Shown here in pieces: positions 35,848-50,400 of a stretch of 64,000 bases of DNA (the stretch's first letter is position 1; each line of letters begins with the position of its first letter). The DNA is taken from contig CM067592.1 of the NCBI GenBank assembly GCA_034336665.1, positions 39,125,889-39,189,888 of the forward strand, written 5' to 3'. The translations under genes were made by a program, and so were the position numbers. The stretch comes from Luscinia megarhynchos (Eukaryota > Chordata > Aves > Passeriformes > Turdidae). Below the pieces are notes generated by a model. That model was not told the DNA's origin. It did no database searches and worked only from the letters and a program-made list of their open reading frames with translations.

Positions 35848-38141
35848 GTGTTTAGTAAGTGTTTTAACATCTCACATGTGGCATGAGTATTTTTTAAAAG
35901 GATGCTTTACAAATTAATTTGTAGAAATAAGTGTGTGAAAGAAAACAGGGCTTTGGTGATGGAGGACTTGATGCTAAGGTGCTTTGGTGATTTTGTTCCT
36001 AATTAGACCATGTCTTGCAGGATAGAATATCTAAAGGCATGGAGACTAGAAAAGCACAGTGAAGGCATAAAATATAATATGGATTTATCAAAGGCAGATC
36101 ATAGTACACAAAGCTTATAGTTCTCTTTGATATCTGATTCCTTTCTAAAGGAGGAATATAAATTCTTGACATTGGATGCGTATGAATATGATACTGTTAT
36201 GATGTTTCTTTGATAATGTAAAAAAGATGGAATATAGCAGAGGATATGTGCAATGAATCAGAAGGAAAGGTAGTAAAGGAAGGTGAAAAAAAGTGTCATT
36301 TATGTATAAGCCTTGCTTAATATATTCATTCATGGCTATAGTGCAAATAGCAGGAACAGGCTTGTGGGGCTTATGATTTGGGAGACTTTTAGGAAAATAT
36401 ACTCAGTGTAGGAAAGGTAGCACAGAGCTGACCTTCCCAAAGAAAATTTGGAGGATATGCAATAATAAAATATGCAAGAATGTGCATTATCTGAGGCTGA
36501 TATTGATGACACCAGCTGTAAGTTAGTTCTTTAGGTGGAAGCGCAAGATTCTAGCTGAATCAGCCAGCTCTGAGGTGAATATAAGCTTAGCTTAAGCCAC
36601 AAAAATAATGGAAAGGTCAACTGTAACCTGCAAAAGGAAGGTTTCTCAGCTGGGAATAGAGTGAGAGCCAAAGGGTCTGAGCAGAAATGAACAAGAGATC
36701 CAGAGACTCGCTGTCCCATGCTGTGTCCCATCACGAATCTGAAAATCTTCAAGAGTGTTGAAGGGCCAAGAACCCAAGATCCATACCTTGGATTGGGACA
36801 CAAAACCCTAGATGTTCTGCAAATCTTTTCAAATATTGGTATAACTTTTGTTTCCTTTCTCAAAGGAGACAAATCTTGAAGAAGGCTCTGGGCTGTGACT
36901 TCTATTTGATGTAGATTTCTTCGACATAAACAGAGAATTAGGATTATTTTCTTTAGTGCTTTATGAAGACTAACTTAGATCATTGCTGACTGAGTGTTTG
37001 GGTTGGTATAATTCTCATTCACAACTAGCATTCCCTGGGCATCACGTGGGAAGCTTAGCTGCCTGGCTGAAATGTGGAGATTTCAGGCACCTGAAAGTCA
37101 GGTGGAGCTGCTTGCTGTGGAGCTGTTTACTGTCATCATGCCCAAGGATACAGCTACAAACACAGGTGCAAATAAGACTACAAAGCATCTAGCCTGGAGC
37201 TCTATTATGTCTGTCTACCCAATGTATGAAAAGTGAAGGTCAGCTTTCTATTTCTCTGTTTATGATATTTCCGGTATTGCTTATCAGGCCTAGATTTCAT
37301 TTCCAAGGAAGCAAGAGTCATGAAGCTATGGTTCCATAATGAGCCTGGGTTTATTTCTCTATGCAAATGACAAGTCTCCTTGAAGTAGGAATATACTCTC
37401 CTTGAAGAAGGAATGTTAAGAAGGTAAACATTAATAGTTGTTTATGTAACTTTTTTTGGACTGTATAAAAATCAGCATTACCAGGCTTTGGTTATATGTA
37501 ATTATTTCATGTTCAAAATCTATCAATTCAGTAGAAAGCAGTCAAGTGTTCAGTTGTTATACAGCAGAAGATGTAGCTTATACAAACCTTATTTCTACCA
37601 TGTTAGGAGAAAAAGGCATGTAATATGTCTCCTCTATCTTAATTTGTGTGAAATTGTACATTTGACAACAGAATTAGGATACAAATCTGGAGCTTTGTTG
37701 AAGCAATGTGTAACAGAGAGATAATACGAAAGAAGAAAGGTAGTAAACAGGTTTCTGCAAGTTGAACAAGATCAAAAATATGGGACTCAGCTTTTTCAGA
37801 AATGTGACTATCTCTGAATCGAATGGGCAGGTCTCACCTGCATTGTCAGCAGTAAGAGTAAGCTGCAAATAGCCAATGTTTCATTGATCTGGACTGCATT
37901 TTACAAACCAGGGTCAGACTCTACATACTGTAGGTTAACTGTTGTTGACATTGTTCAATGCATTGAAACATACACACAATTCTCTGCAGGGAAATTATTT
38001 AATTCCTTTTTTCTCCCTGTTTAGATTTTATTTTGCAGACATCAGAAAAGGAAAAATTGCTTTACTCTATGTGTTCTTATTTCTCTTTCTTTTGTCATAG
38101 GCCTATGGGGATTATATGCAAAGTATCCAGCCTGAATATTT

Positions 38142-38185
38142 TGTATATATGTATGTGTATACATATATATATATATATACATATT
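38142..38185. repeat. TA/TG alternating microsatellite
   Basis: GTATATATGTATGTGTATAC, then about nine AT units and ACATATT. The tract is self-complementary and cruciform-prone. Confidence 0.9.
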
Positions 38186-38799
38186 AGCAATAATCACATG
38201 ATATAATAAGCAACTCATACTACACCAGTGCCTAGCTGGTAAACATGATCATTATCTCTTCAAGGTGTATGATCACTTTGGAGGTGTGTTTCTGGTAGGT
38301 AGTCTTTATTTCATTGTGAAACAGACACTGAGAGGGAGAGACATTTGGGATATGAGCAGTGACAGAAAGATTAGCAACCCCATGAGTAGTTCTCCCCATC
38401 CATATCAGTGAAAAATCAAGCTCTTGCAAATGCAGTTTCATTCTGAATGTAAGATGAGCAGTTGTCTTGTCTGATGCTCTTTTGTATAAAACCAAAAAGA
38501 AAAAACTTATTCTTGTGCTTTTTTTATTACTGCAGACTTGACTGGACAAATTCACTCACTCATTTACACTGCCTGTTTTGCTGAATAATGCATTAAGAAC
38601 TCAGGCCAGGTCTTGTCTGAGAATGAGAAATTCTTGGGAATTATGTTTTTCTGTGTTTGATCTCTAGGGAAATTTCATGAGATACAACATCTCGAAGTCC
38701 TGGGATGGCAAACAAGATGCAAATGAATCAGAGGTGCCTAGCTTTTTCCAGATTTTACTCCATCCTTACTGCCAGCAAGATTTTTCCCACAAGATTTGA

Positions 38800-38919
38800 A
38801 AAAAACAAAAAAAAAAAAACAAAAACAAAAAACAAACAAAAAAAAACCCAACCAAACAAACAAAAAAAACCCAAAAAACAAAAACAAAAAAACCAAACAA
38901 AAAAAACCTCCAAAAAACA
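38800..38919. repeat. A-rich CAAA-type tract, 120 bp
   Basis: A homopurine-like run of A interrupted by single or double C. Both strands stay open here (Lys/Gln/Asn-rich on plus, Phe/Leu/Cys-rich on minus) simply because of composition. Confidence 0.9.
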
Positions 38920-41900
38920 TATTAAAAGCAAGTAACCAGTAGTTTTAATACACAGTGTCATGTAGTACTGGCCTGTTTGCTCTTGTGCTCAATACTCACC
39001 CTCTGCACACTCACCCTTCTCCTCATTCTGAAGGCAATACCTGCCTTTCTATATGAATTGCTCATGCCATGCTGCCACTGCAGTTTGCTTGAAACAGCAC
39101 TAACTTCTGAGTCCAGACTGGTGTGTTTTGAAGCAAGAACTAATATTCAACCTGAAAGCAGCCGAGCATCCACTAAACCTTATCCATTGCAAAGTAGAGG
39201 AATGTCTTGAAAGGAGTACTGCAGAGGCTAAGTGTCTGTATCTTTGCATTAGGAATCAAGATTCTCTTCAGATCCTCACACTTGATGCAATTACAGGGAA
39301 GCTTATGTTCTTTAGGTTTTCATTCTCCCATTTATCCCTCCTGAAACAGTAGATAATGATCTGGGTTTTCCACAAACTGAGGTTTAATATTGATCTTTCT
39401 CTGTGCTTTTCCCATAGAAGGGAACAATTTGTCTGTTATATAACCTTGCTTTAGCTTTGTGTACCCCTTTGATATCAGCAATACTCCTAGTGCAATTAGA
39501 AACTAAACAGAGTTAGGAAACATGCAGATTATATGGAAATATAGAAGAAAGTAAGCAAGCAACAGACAAAACTACAAGCATAAACATTAATTATGTCATG
39601 CTGGAGAGAATTGCAAGAGTTCTGCAAAATTTGCTACAGTCAGCCAAAACAATCAGGTACAGTTTTGTTCCTATTTATCATAATCTCAGAAGCACACATT
39701 GGCGAAGACTGGACGTGTATTTCTGAGATTAAAAAACTAAAAAATACAGAAAAAAAAGAGAGGACTTTTAGGTTTGCTCCTATTTACTCTTAACTTTACA
39801 TCACTATAGGCTCTATAGAACACATCTGTTGTTGCCTTCTGCAGAAACCTCCAAATTTAACAAAAATTAGCAAAAAGAGTTTCTATACTCTCTTTAATCC
39901 CCAGCCCTGTTTTTTTATATACAGTAAAAGCAACACAGTGAAAGTCATCTATACTACTGATATGAGCTTTCTTCACCTCAAAGCTTTTTCTTTCTTCTGA
40001 AACATATTTTAAAACTTTGAATGCATAGTCAGTGTGATACAAGTCACTATGTTGAAAGTCTGACACAGATTATAAAAAGATAGGGCTCATTACTTTTAGA
40101 AAGTCCTTGGTTAAAAAGTCCCAATGTTGTACACTTATTTATTTGTATGTTGTACATGTTCAGACATTAATCTCATATATGTCATGTTCAATATGTTTTA
40201 TAGTTGTTCTCTTCTCTTCCTATTTCATGCTTTAATGATAGGGAGGAAAGAAATTAAGTATTTGATTGGCTTCACTGTCTCCTAGAATGCAACTTCATCA
40301 TGCACACTCTGAATGCAAATAATAATAAGCTATTTATTTCTTATATAACTTATATGGGAAACAGGGACACTTAAAATCTGTTACTTAATATTGAGAACAC
40401 AGTAATGAGATTTATCTGATTTATAACTTCATCTGAATAACACTTATTCTTTGTATTTAATATGTAGATAGAAAAGAGCTAGTTGATAACTAATGACACC
40501 TTTATACAGATCTGGTTTCAAAATTTGCAATGAAGTCATATTTCAAGAATTTATTCATTTTTACCTCATTTATTTGCCAGAACTTTAGAAGACTTGCAAA
40601 CAACAAATATAATACAAAACTGTCTCTCTTATGTCTGTGCACAGGACTATATAACCAGTGTTCCAGTCTCAGTTCCAAAGCTATCAGTGGGAGTTTTATT
40701 AAAGCAGAAAACAGACTGAAAACAGGGTAATAATAAAAAGCATAACCTTTTATAGATTAACATCTTCACAACAGGTGCCTGTGATTTTATTTCTGTTGCC
40801 ACATATGACATTTTATTATTATTAGTCTTGAGTATCAAGGAGTTGATATATTCCTGGTATTTTGACTAATTAAAAATAATTAAGTTCATCTTGGTATTGG
40901 CTTTATGATTTCTCAGCCTTTGGAATTTAGCTGACTCGAAAATTTCAGTCATCTTTAATAACAGAGGAAGCATAAGCCAATAATTTTGGCGCTAATCTAC
41001 TTCAGGCTAGTGAGTATTCTTTGTTGGTACAGCTTTTCTGAGTAAGTCAGAGCTATTCAGACTTAGGGCAAGATCAAAAGAAAGGCAGCAAAGAATTATG
41101 AGTTAGGTGTTCCATCCCAAATTGCAGAGCCACCTACTAGTCCTGATATCACCTTTAATCACCAAACTGCATCTGTCTTCCTGTGCTGAGCAGCAAACCA
41201 TTTTTCTCAAACGTGGCTGACCTCCATAATTACAGCGTTCACCCTGCTGCATCTTTCACAGGGCAGTTATAGCCACTCTCTGGTGAATATATAAGGAATT
41301 TAATTACTGAATTCAAGGAATTTAATATATTTCTGGCAAAAACACCCAGCTTCTTCTCTCTTTCCTCTTTCACGATGGCCTAAATACTGTCCTGTGTGTG
41401 GCAAACACCACACAGCCTCAAGAGAATTTGAAACCATGTCTCTCAACTTCTTAAAGGATAGATTTTCAATGGTAGAAGGCAGTCTTTCCCATTTTCTGAA
41501 GCTATCCTATTGTCAAAAAAGTAGTCTGAGGTTCCCTGGCCTCTAAAATATAAGAAAAAAAGCAAGCTAGCAAACAAGATCTTACAGCCTAGGAGTCAGG
41601 AGAATGCACCTGAACTCCCCTCCAGCATCACAGGTTTGGTCTGCCTTCTGGGAAGTGCCTGCTGCATGCAGAATGCAGAAATAATCCTTAGGGTAGGGTT
41701 TGGTAATTAGCTTTCATATTATGTCAGCTGTGGAATTGGGCCTTATGCCTTTCCTAGTTCCCTCCCCTTTTAAAATATAACAATAGCTGGTATTTTCTCA
41801 TGTCTGCAATGTATATAAAAAGAAACTATTAATTATGAAGTGTATGGATAATGCAATAGTGAAACCATTTAAATGTCAAATATAATTAAATTTAGTAATG

Positions 41901-42391
41901 GGTCTTTCAGAAAAATTGCTTGTTTTTATTGTGTGGTAAAATAGATTTGGATTGCTTTGGTTTTTGTTTTATGGTTGTTGTATTTTAGGCATAGCTATAA
42001 AAAATTTAAAGAAGCTGATAAGAGGATTAGGATAATTAGGATAACCAATCAGAATATATATGTATAAGGTCCCCCATATTTATGGGACACAGTACATGTG
42101 ATAAAAATTCGTGTCTCATGAAGCAAACTCTTTGAAAACTTACACCTTAAGAAGCCCCAAACTTTATTTTTTATTCAGCTTTTTTAATCTGTTCCATTTT
42201 CTCTTCCCTCATTTACAGGTTCTTTTCACTGGTTTGTTACAACAGAGAGTAAGAGAAGTTGCTGGGTTTTTTTATTACTTTTGTGGTTCTCTTCTGTGTT
42301 TCAGAATTGTTTTCAATGGAATTAAGCTCAGTAAATAATGTAGTAATACATGCAATAGTACTATCACATGGAAAAGCAACAGAAGAGCTGT

Positions 42392-42489
42392 AAAAAAACC
42401 CAAAACCTAAAAACCAAACAAACAACAAAAAAAATAACCAACCAACAAACTAACCAAAAACCCCCAACAAAACAAAAAAGCCACAAAAA
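42392..42489. repeat. CAAA/CCAA simple-sequence tract
   Basis: Units of CAAA, CCAA and ACAA with ACCCCCAAC-like interruptions. Same composition as the tracts at 10246 and 38800. The Lys/Thr/Gln-rich frame (95 codons) and its minus-strand shadow are not genes. Confidence 0.85.
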
Positions 42490-43227
42490 TGAGAGCATAG
42501 CGCTTCAAATGAGGCTGCAAAACATGCAAAATCTAAATTTATTTTCATATATATATATAAAAAAAATTAATACATTTACCATATATATGATCTCATTCTG
42601 CTTTTCCAAAATATTTATAGAAGCATATATTTTGAGGTTTGATTTTACAGGTTAAAATATACATAATTAATTGACTTCCAGAAGTAGACTTGCCCCAGAC
42701 TTAGATGATGACTGAAAAATATTATATAATATTCATGGCTGTTTTTGCTGAGACCTCAGCTAGGTAATTAATGAAACAAGTTGATCAGGGTTAGAGCCAA
42801 CAAATTATATTTCTGTTTTAAGAATAAAAAAAATGACCCTCTTAAAACACTATTAAAATCAAAATTAAGTACAGAAAAGCTCATGTAAGATTTTAGGTAA
42901 AATAATTATTAGAAGAGTTGCAGTTTGAGAAGAAAAGCAGGAACTAGCAAGTGGTATTCATGTACTCTCATTTTAATTTAAGTCCCATCTAGAATCTTTT
43001 CAAGTAATTTAAACACAATGGCTTTGACCCATCTAGTATAGGTGAATTTTCAGGGCTGGTAGTTCAGATTCACAGGTGGCTCCAATTCTTCGAGGAATTG
43101 TGGCTGACAACACAGAAAAATTATGGTTGTAAAATGTTGTTCTTACATTCTACTGTAGAAGAAGCAGGGTACAGGCTTCTTGGGGAAAGAAGACTGGTAA
43201 GTATTGAGATTGAAAAACAATCTGGAT

Positions 43228-44205
43228 AGACTGCAGTTGATTTATAGAATACCAGGCTGGGAGGGGATCTCAAGGATCCTCTGCTCCAGCCTTTCCTGGA
43301 AAAAGCGTAATTTAGAGCACATGTCCCAGCACCGTCCAGCTGAATCTCAAAAATGTCCAATATTGGGAATGATTCACTGTTCTGTTTGTAAAATATTATT
43401 CTCTTCTTTCTAATCAGAATCTTTCCAGGTTTAACTTGTGCCTATTACCCTTTGGTTTTCCGTGTGATTTCTTTTTTTTAAAAAAAAGGATTCTCTGTCA
43501 TCTTTGTAACCACTCTTTTAAATACTGGAACATGGTGAAAAGGTTTCTCCTGAAGCTTTTTTTCTCAAAGCTGAACAAATCCAGTCCTCTCAGTCATTTC
43601 TCACATGGCAGGTTTCTCTGTATTTTAGTCATCTTTGTGAGCTTTGCCAGGAATCTCTCCAGCCTGTTCATATCTCTTTTGTGTACCAGAGATCAAAATT
43701 GAAAACAGTATTTCAGGTACTGTACTCAGGCCTGACAAGCACTGAGTAGAGCATGGCAATATCTTCCTTATCTCTGCTGCTGATGCAGACCAGCATCCCT
43801 TTGGCTTTCTTTGTCACAGCAGCACACTCTTTACTCATACTGAGCTTGTTGTCAACCAGGTCACTCAGGTCCCTTTCCACAGAGCTGGTGCCCCACTGGA
43901 TGGATCCCAGCCTGTGCTGGGCTTCTAGATAATGTTTTCCCAGGTGCAAGACCTTATACTTGTCCTTGATGAACTTCATTTGGTCCTTGTTAGCCCTCTT
44001 TTTCAGCCTATCCAGGTGTCCCTGCAGGTGCTGAAATATTCACTTACCCACTCAATTTTGTAGCAGATCCAAACTTCACCAAGGTAAACTTGATCCCATA
44101 ATCCAGGTCTCTTACTAAGATGTTGAAAAGCTTTGGTCTCAGTTTTGATCCTTGGGAGAGTCACTTAGGATAGATTGCCAGTGTGAAAAAGAGCTGTTTA
44201 CCTTT
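43228..44205 (-). mobile_element. CR1 LINE, 5'-truncated, about 1 kb
   Basis: On the minus strand this is the 3' third of a CR1 element: the end of ORF2 followed by the 3' region. On the plus strand the tail reads ATAGAATACCAGGCTGGGAG followed by GGGATCTCAAGGATC. Further right are TAACTTGTGCCTATTACCC, TAAATACTGGAACATGGTG, TGAGCTTGTTGTCAACCAGG and GTGCAAGACCTTATACTTG, all CR1 landmarks. An 88-codon frame (43713-43979 minus) preserves the ORF2 C-terminal region, with KVLHLG, HRLGS, DLSDLVDNKLSMS and MLYSVLVRPEY. Upstream reverse-transcriptase catalytic motifs are missing. Frameshifts and deletions break the rest, so the copy cannot move. Confidence 0.9.
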
Positions 44206-47200
44206 CATGAGGGCTTACTGAGCAACAAGACTAGCACTGTTTTTAAAAAAAAATTATCTCCTGTGTCACATGGTCTCTTCTACTTATTTACTGGCATTTT
44301 CAGTATATTCAATCTGCATAGAAAGCACAATTGCTCTTAGCATCTTGAAATAAAACATGCAGGCAACTATTATGTGAGATATGAATAAAAAAAAGGAAAA
44401 TGAAAAGAAAATTAAATGTCACAAATTAATTTTTAACCAAATTGATATTTGTATCATGATGCCTAATGTCACCTACATATCTTTTTCTAGGAGTAACCAG
44501 TGCCAGAATGTAAGAAGAATAATGTTACAAACGTACAAAACAGAAATGTCTGAATGGTCTATATAGCACCATTTCCCTCTTTTTCTTTAATTAATTTAAA
44601 TCTGTTTGGATAACTCCTCTGATTTGAGAATCACCAAATTTGTAGACATGGGTTTTGTATTATCCGTTTTATAAAACAGTGTCTTTCATCTTCAGCTTCT
44701 GTCATCCACAGACATCCGCAGCCAAAGATACTTTTCTTGTTCTAGCTGATTCTCTGTATCAAGTTTGAGTCTCTAGAGGCTTTAAGAAATTTTAATTCTC
44801 CAAAGCTGATCTGTGAGATTACTCAGGAAGTCACAGGGCCAGGAAGTGCTGTGCAATGTGTTCAGAGCTAACAGGGAGCTAACAATGTCTGAGATTAGTA
44901 GATGCAAAGCCTGTTCTCCAACACAGGCTGGATATAATGAGAAGTGGGGAAGGGATAAATGTCCACGATAAATTGCAGAAGGGTAAAGACCAAGATACAA
45001 AGAGGTACAGGAGAAAGGCGTCTGGAGCAACCAGAAGCTGAAGCAGATTTTGTAAAAGTCATCCAAAGGAAACTGAAAACTTGGTGCCTAGAAGGAAAAC
45101 TCTAAGCTTGGAAACAAATTTTACATGTATCAGTGTTCCTCTGTGGAAATTCATGAAACTCCCAGGTGAGAATTTCTCTTTGCTGTGGCAGTACTAATGT
45201 CAGTAGTTGCTGTACTCATTTTTGTACAGCACAAGCTGCAGTGGATTTAGAGAGACCTCCAGCTCTTTTTGTGATTATGGTTCAGTGCTAGCAGTGTTAT
45301 CCTAACTGCTGCTAAGATGTATGCATGAATATAATAATGTGAAGATGAGAATATCCAATTAACTAAAGAAACAATTCACAATAGTTTAATTTTTTTATTC
45401 CAGAACAGTTATTTTGCTCTTGGAGCAAAAACCCATTTTACAAAAGTAACACAATATATAAAGTGTTATTATCCCTTCCACAGAAGAGTGACATTATTGT
45501 GACAGTAATCCTTAGGTGACAAAATACATTGTTTCTCCTGTTTAACACTTTCAGAATATCAATTCTCTGATAAATTAAACAAATTAACACTATTACTAAA
45601 GAATTCTAGCTACTCTTCCTTACTCTTAAATTAAAAACTAAACAACAACAAAAAAAAAAGACATTATTTTTTTTTTAAGAATCTGTTTTCTTTATTACAT
45701 ATTTTTTCTTTTCTGACTGACTTTTCTTTAATCTCCAAACTATCCAAATTACATTATCCATTAGTACTAATTGAGGGACAGAAAAAAGTAACCAAAACAG
45801 TTTTGAGGAGATGAAAATTTATGGAGTAAAAGTGTAACCAAGAATTCAGAAGCCTCCTTTCTAGAAATAAGAAAAAGTTTGCACAGCCTCTCATTTTTCT
45901 GAATCATCCTGTCATCATTAATTCAAATATGCATAGCCCTCTTTAGAAAAATATTCACAAACTGAAGGCAGCAAATTATGCCCAGGAAATAACACACTGA
46001 ATTCATGTCAGCATATCCTAACTTTATAAAGAAATTGTGAGCATAAATTTATAAAGCAGTGGTCACTCACAGCTGGAAATGATCATTTAAATGCTGCAAG
46101 ATAAAGATCCTTGAGTAAGAGCCATCCACCACTGGCAAGGCCTAGTCTGTTCTGTACAGTTTTTATGCCCTCTCCTCCAGCTTGGGTGTGGACTTTTCTA
46201 ATTTCTGAATACAAGCTGCAGTGATGCAGAAAACAGGTGCTGTAAAAGTGATGTATCTGTTTTCATATGATTACCCAACAAGGAGAGAATTGTCTGGCCA
46301 GTGATCTGTGTTTAACTGTTTGCTTAAACTGTGGAAATACAGTTCCACATATTTTTCATCTTCCCAGAGATTTCTGCTTCCAACTTTACAAAAAGTACTT
46401 AATGTGATATTCAAGCTCCACAAGAAGCATCAGATACTTTGGTTTTGAAAGTCCTAAGCAGTGTTTGTTTTCTTCCAGTTTATCCTCTTTTTCACACAGT
46501 GAAACTTTTATTTTTGCTGGAGTCATCCAGATTGCAGTGAAGGTGTGCTCAGCTTTCTCCTTTTGAGATTTTCTGCATTACTGTTAAGGCATAATCCTAT
46601 GCAGTAAGAAGATAGTATCCTGTAGTTAGAAGAGGTACCCTGTCAGGCGACAAATGACAAGGGAAAGTTTTTTTTCCCCTTGGACAGCAGTTCTACAAAA
46701 GATCAGTGGCCATGGCATCATTCCATGTCAGAAGAAATACCAGAGGTGGGATCTTTTACTTTTTTATATAAAGGCTAAAATCTCTGGAGGAAAGAGATAT
46801 AATTAAACAGGTCTTTTGTGATCTAGCTAGGTTTGCTAAACAGATTGTCTTTCTCGAGCATTTTGATTTGTGCCCCTGCAGCATATAAATGCAGACTTTC
46901 AAATTAAGGCAAACAAACAAACAAGAAAAGCCACCTTCATGTTTAGTATTTTTAGTTAACTGTTTGCACTTTTTAGGTTTTTTCAGATTCATGTTCTCTG
47001 TGGCAATTTGGAAGACAAATGTTTAAAATTAGGCACAGAATATGCTCCTTTGTTGACACCTGCATCATTAACTGACCTGGTTTCTAGGTCTTCTGAAAAT
47101 AATTCTGTGACTTGAAACTGAAGTTGGAATTTTCAGGAAAAAAAAAAGAAACAAAAAAACCAAACATCACTGACGTGACAGCACTTCATTAAACAGCAAG

Positions 47201-47360
47201 AGTGAAGTTCTATTGGTATTAGTAGATATCAAAATCCATTATCCAGTATGATTCAACAGGAAGAAATGCATTCTAGCTAGACTTATAATGCTTTCTGCAT
47301 TTCTTGTACCAGTGACTGGTATACACATATTTTATAGAAATAGTGAACATAGGATATAGA
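44206..47360. other. AT-rich non-coding stretch
   Basis: No gene or clear repeat beyond short A and T runs (45648-45660, 45668-45677). The 94-codon minus frame at 44782-45066 has no recognisable family features. Confidence 0.5.
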
Positions 47361-47435
47361 CATAGAATATTCAACTCAGAATAGTTTGAGTTGAAAGGAA
47401 ACTTTTTAAGATCCTCTAGTCCAATCCCAAATTTA
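47361..47435 (-). mobile_element. CR1 3'-end fragment
   Basis: CATAGAATATTCAACTCAGAATAGTTTGAGTTG followed by AAAGGAAAC..TTTTAAGATCCTCTAGTCCAAT is a reverse-complement CR1 3' end of about 75 bp. Only the tail is present. Confidence 0.75.
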
Positions 47436-50400
47436 TGATAAAAATTACTTCATGCTGTTTGATGTCAAAATTTGTATTATGATATTTATGATTAAAAAAA
47501 AATAAAAGAAGGCTGTGAACGCAACCTACTCTGCTTCTAATTGCAAACCTGCATTAGTGGAAATGTCACACACAGAGGAGCCAAATGATACATAAATATG
47601 TCCATTTGGCTGTGACAGAAATGACACATTAATTGCAGGAAGGAAAGAATAAATTGGTTTCTGGGTCTTAATACTTCCTAATGCAACACTATGTATCACA
47701 TAGTGTTCACATACACTGATTTTCTTTGCTTTTATCTTCAAGGAGGCCCAGATACTTAGTATGATCTGGAGTCTAGCCCTTGAGTCTCAGTCATTGGCTT
47801 TATTTCCCACAACTTTGTGGCACAGAACAATAATCTGCTGATTGGGTGCCTATTGGGAAAAGAGTCAAAGATACAGGTAATATTCCTGCAATTCCTATGT
47901 CTCCTGCAAGTATGTTTTCATAACTGAAACAGTAAGGGGCACTTACTTAAAGACCCTTCACTTAAATTCTCAGTTTTCTCATATTGGCAGTCAAAGCTGA
48001 CACTTGGCTTCTTTGCAGAAATTGTTCTCTTGATAAATTGTTCGTGAGTGAAAACGGGAAGAGCAGAAAAAGAGGAGGGATTGCAAAATACAATAATCAA
48101 GCATCTGATGATACCTTCAATGAGATTCTTACAGACTGCTAGCTTGTGGCTCTGAGTCTGGTAAAAAGAAATTGAGCAAGAGAGTGCAGAAGGCAAAACA
48201 AACACAAATAAAAAGCCACCAACCAAAATCACAAAAAAAAAAAGTGCAACATAGCTATGTTACCTTTATTCTGATTGCAAGGAATATGCTATTTTGTACA
48301 GAAATCTCCTAACCACTTTCACTTATCAAAAAGCAGATGTTACAGTCTAGAATCTTCCTTGTAGTTTTTCCTTTATTCATATTCCCTGACTTTTACCTTT
48401 CTTTTTGTTTAAATTCTTGCTTCACCACAAGCTTTCTCTCCATCTCTTCTATCTTTCTATCTCTTTGTCCTCTATCCTGCCCCTGCTGGATTTGGTAATG
48501 AATTTACCATTATAAGATGCAGTCTCTGCTCTACTTCAGAAATATGTGCAATATAGAATACAGAACATAAAGGTAACTAACCATGAAATACGGAGGTAAG
48601 CAGACACTCTGGTGGCAAAAGACACGTAGTGTTAAAGTAATACCAAAAAAGACATCTAAGGTGATTTTAAGAAAACAAAACCCGGCTGAGGTAAAGAGAT
48701 GTCTCAGGCCTAAACATTCATCACCATGAAAGTAATGAAGGTCCCTTAAAGGATAATTACAGAGCCTTCTGAATACTTAAAACTCTGTTAAGGCTCTGAG
48801 AAACATTTAAATGGCTTAGTAGAATCCCTACAAGACAAAGTATATGGATGGAAAGAAACATACTATCAAGAGGATTAGGTGCATTAGGGCTAATAAAATA
48901 CATATTTTTTTTACATAGAATATGTATCAAAATTATTCACATATTAAGATATATATTGATAAAGTTTGGTCGTGAAGGAAATGCCACCTAAAGCAGTAAC
49001 TACAAAGGTAAATTCTATGGCAGTAGGATGCAAAATTGCTACATATACTTCATAGCCTTATGTAAAACAGTTCTACACATTTGGTAGACAGAAAGGGAAT
49101 GCTTACAGTCCTTATTCTGTCCTGTTGTGCATACTTAAGAGCGGTCCCAGAGTATCAGGATTTTCTAATTCCTCTGCTCAGAACAGACACACAAATTAAG
49201 TAAAAAGGGTTTGTTTGTGGGTTATTTTTCCAAAACACAAAAGAGCTTCATTATGACTACATATGTAATGGCAAACCTGTGTAAAACTAGCAGTAGTTTG
49301 TCCAAAACCTATACTCAAGCGTAATCACTTGAAATTTGTGACGTAAAACGCTATGTGCACAGTTTCTGTAAATCTATTTATGCATCATTTTCCTGCTCAA
49401 AAACCAAAAGAGAAATAGACATATGTTACAGATTTTAATTTCAGAGCATAATTTTGCACTTTAAATATGTGTTCAAATTCTTTGTTTTGTAGAGGCTCAT
49501 CATCGTTAAAAGGAGAAAGATAAATTCAGCCAGCTGGATCTGACCTCTGATTACATGGTGATCCCCCTGTTTGTACTTGTGAGCCTACAGCACGACTCTA
49601 CTGTACAGCTTCATGAAGCCAGATCCTCTGAAACTGGTAATAATTAGGATTTGAAGATTGGTGCTGGAGCTGATATTTATATTACATGCAAAAAAATTGT
49701 AGGGGTTGTTTTTTTTTAAATAAGCAAAATATCTACAAGGATCTTCTTTTTGTCCACATTTGCTCAGCAGCAATTACCTCTAGCATTAATATGGCAGACA
49801 GAAAATTTAACTTAAGTTGCTTGTGAAATAATAAAACAAAATTAAATTTCTAAAAAAAAATTATTCCTCATTACTTTAAAAATCTATATTGATCCATTCT
49901 TTCACATTAGAAAGTTCTAAAACTTATATTTTGAACCATAAAAACACAAAAATCTGTTTTATTCATTGTAGAATGTTAGTGGATTTCTATTCTTTGTTTC
50001 ATTTCTATTGGTCATTTCATGGAACAAGGTGAATTCAAAACATTCAAAAAACTCAAATAGCATTCCTGAACTTGCTTTTGAGATTAGGAAATAAAAATCT
50101 GAATATATAGATAATAGCTTGTATGGACACAGATCTGCAGCTAGCCCCAAAATATTTTTCACAGTATATAATCAAATGAATAAGTAAAGTCATCAAATAT
50201 TTTTTTCTATTTGATAATAACTGTATGTACACTGGGCTCAGAAGCTGTGACAGGCTTCCTTACATGAAAAAGTTTGTTTGAACTGTCTTTGCAACAGAGG
50301 CAGAGCTTCTACGAGGAGCATTAAGGAGCAAAGCAGAAATAACCCCTGGAGGTTATCTGGTGCAGACACGTAAGCAGTGTTGGCTGCCTTAGTAGCTTGG

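Larger units (their letters stand above)
35848..43227. other. AT-rich non-coding stretch with simple repeats
   Basis: Contains a (TA/TG)n tract at 38142-38185 and two C/A-rich tracts at 38800-38919 and 42392-42489. A somewhat less AT-rich segment at 36520-37200 holds a 113-codon minus frame (36531-36872) without recognisable homology. A 22-bp imperfect duplication (CTCCTTGAAG.AGGAAT) is at 37378-37413. Confidence 0.5.

Noticed and set aside
36531..36872. 113-codon minus-strand frame
   Set aside because: No domain, no homology that I can recall, and no splice signals.
38705..38961. Lys/Gln-rich plus frame and Phe/Cys-rich minus frames
   Set aside because: Direct translations of an A-rich simple repeat.
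43713..43979. 88-codon minus frame as a gene
   Set aside because: It is the ORF2 C-terminal remnant of a truncated CR1 element, not a host gene.
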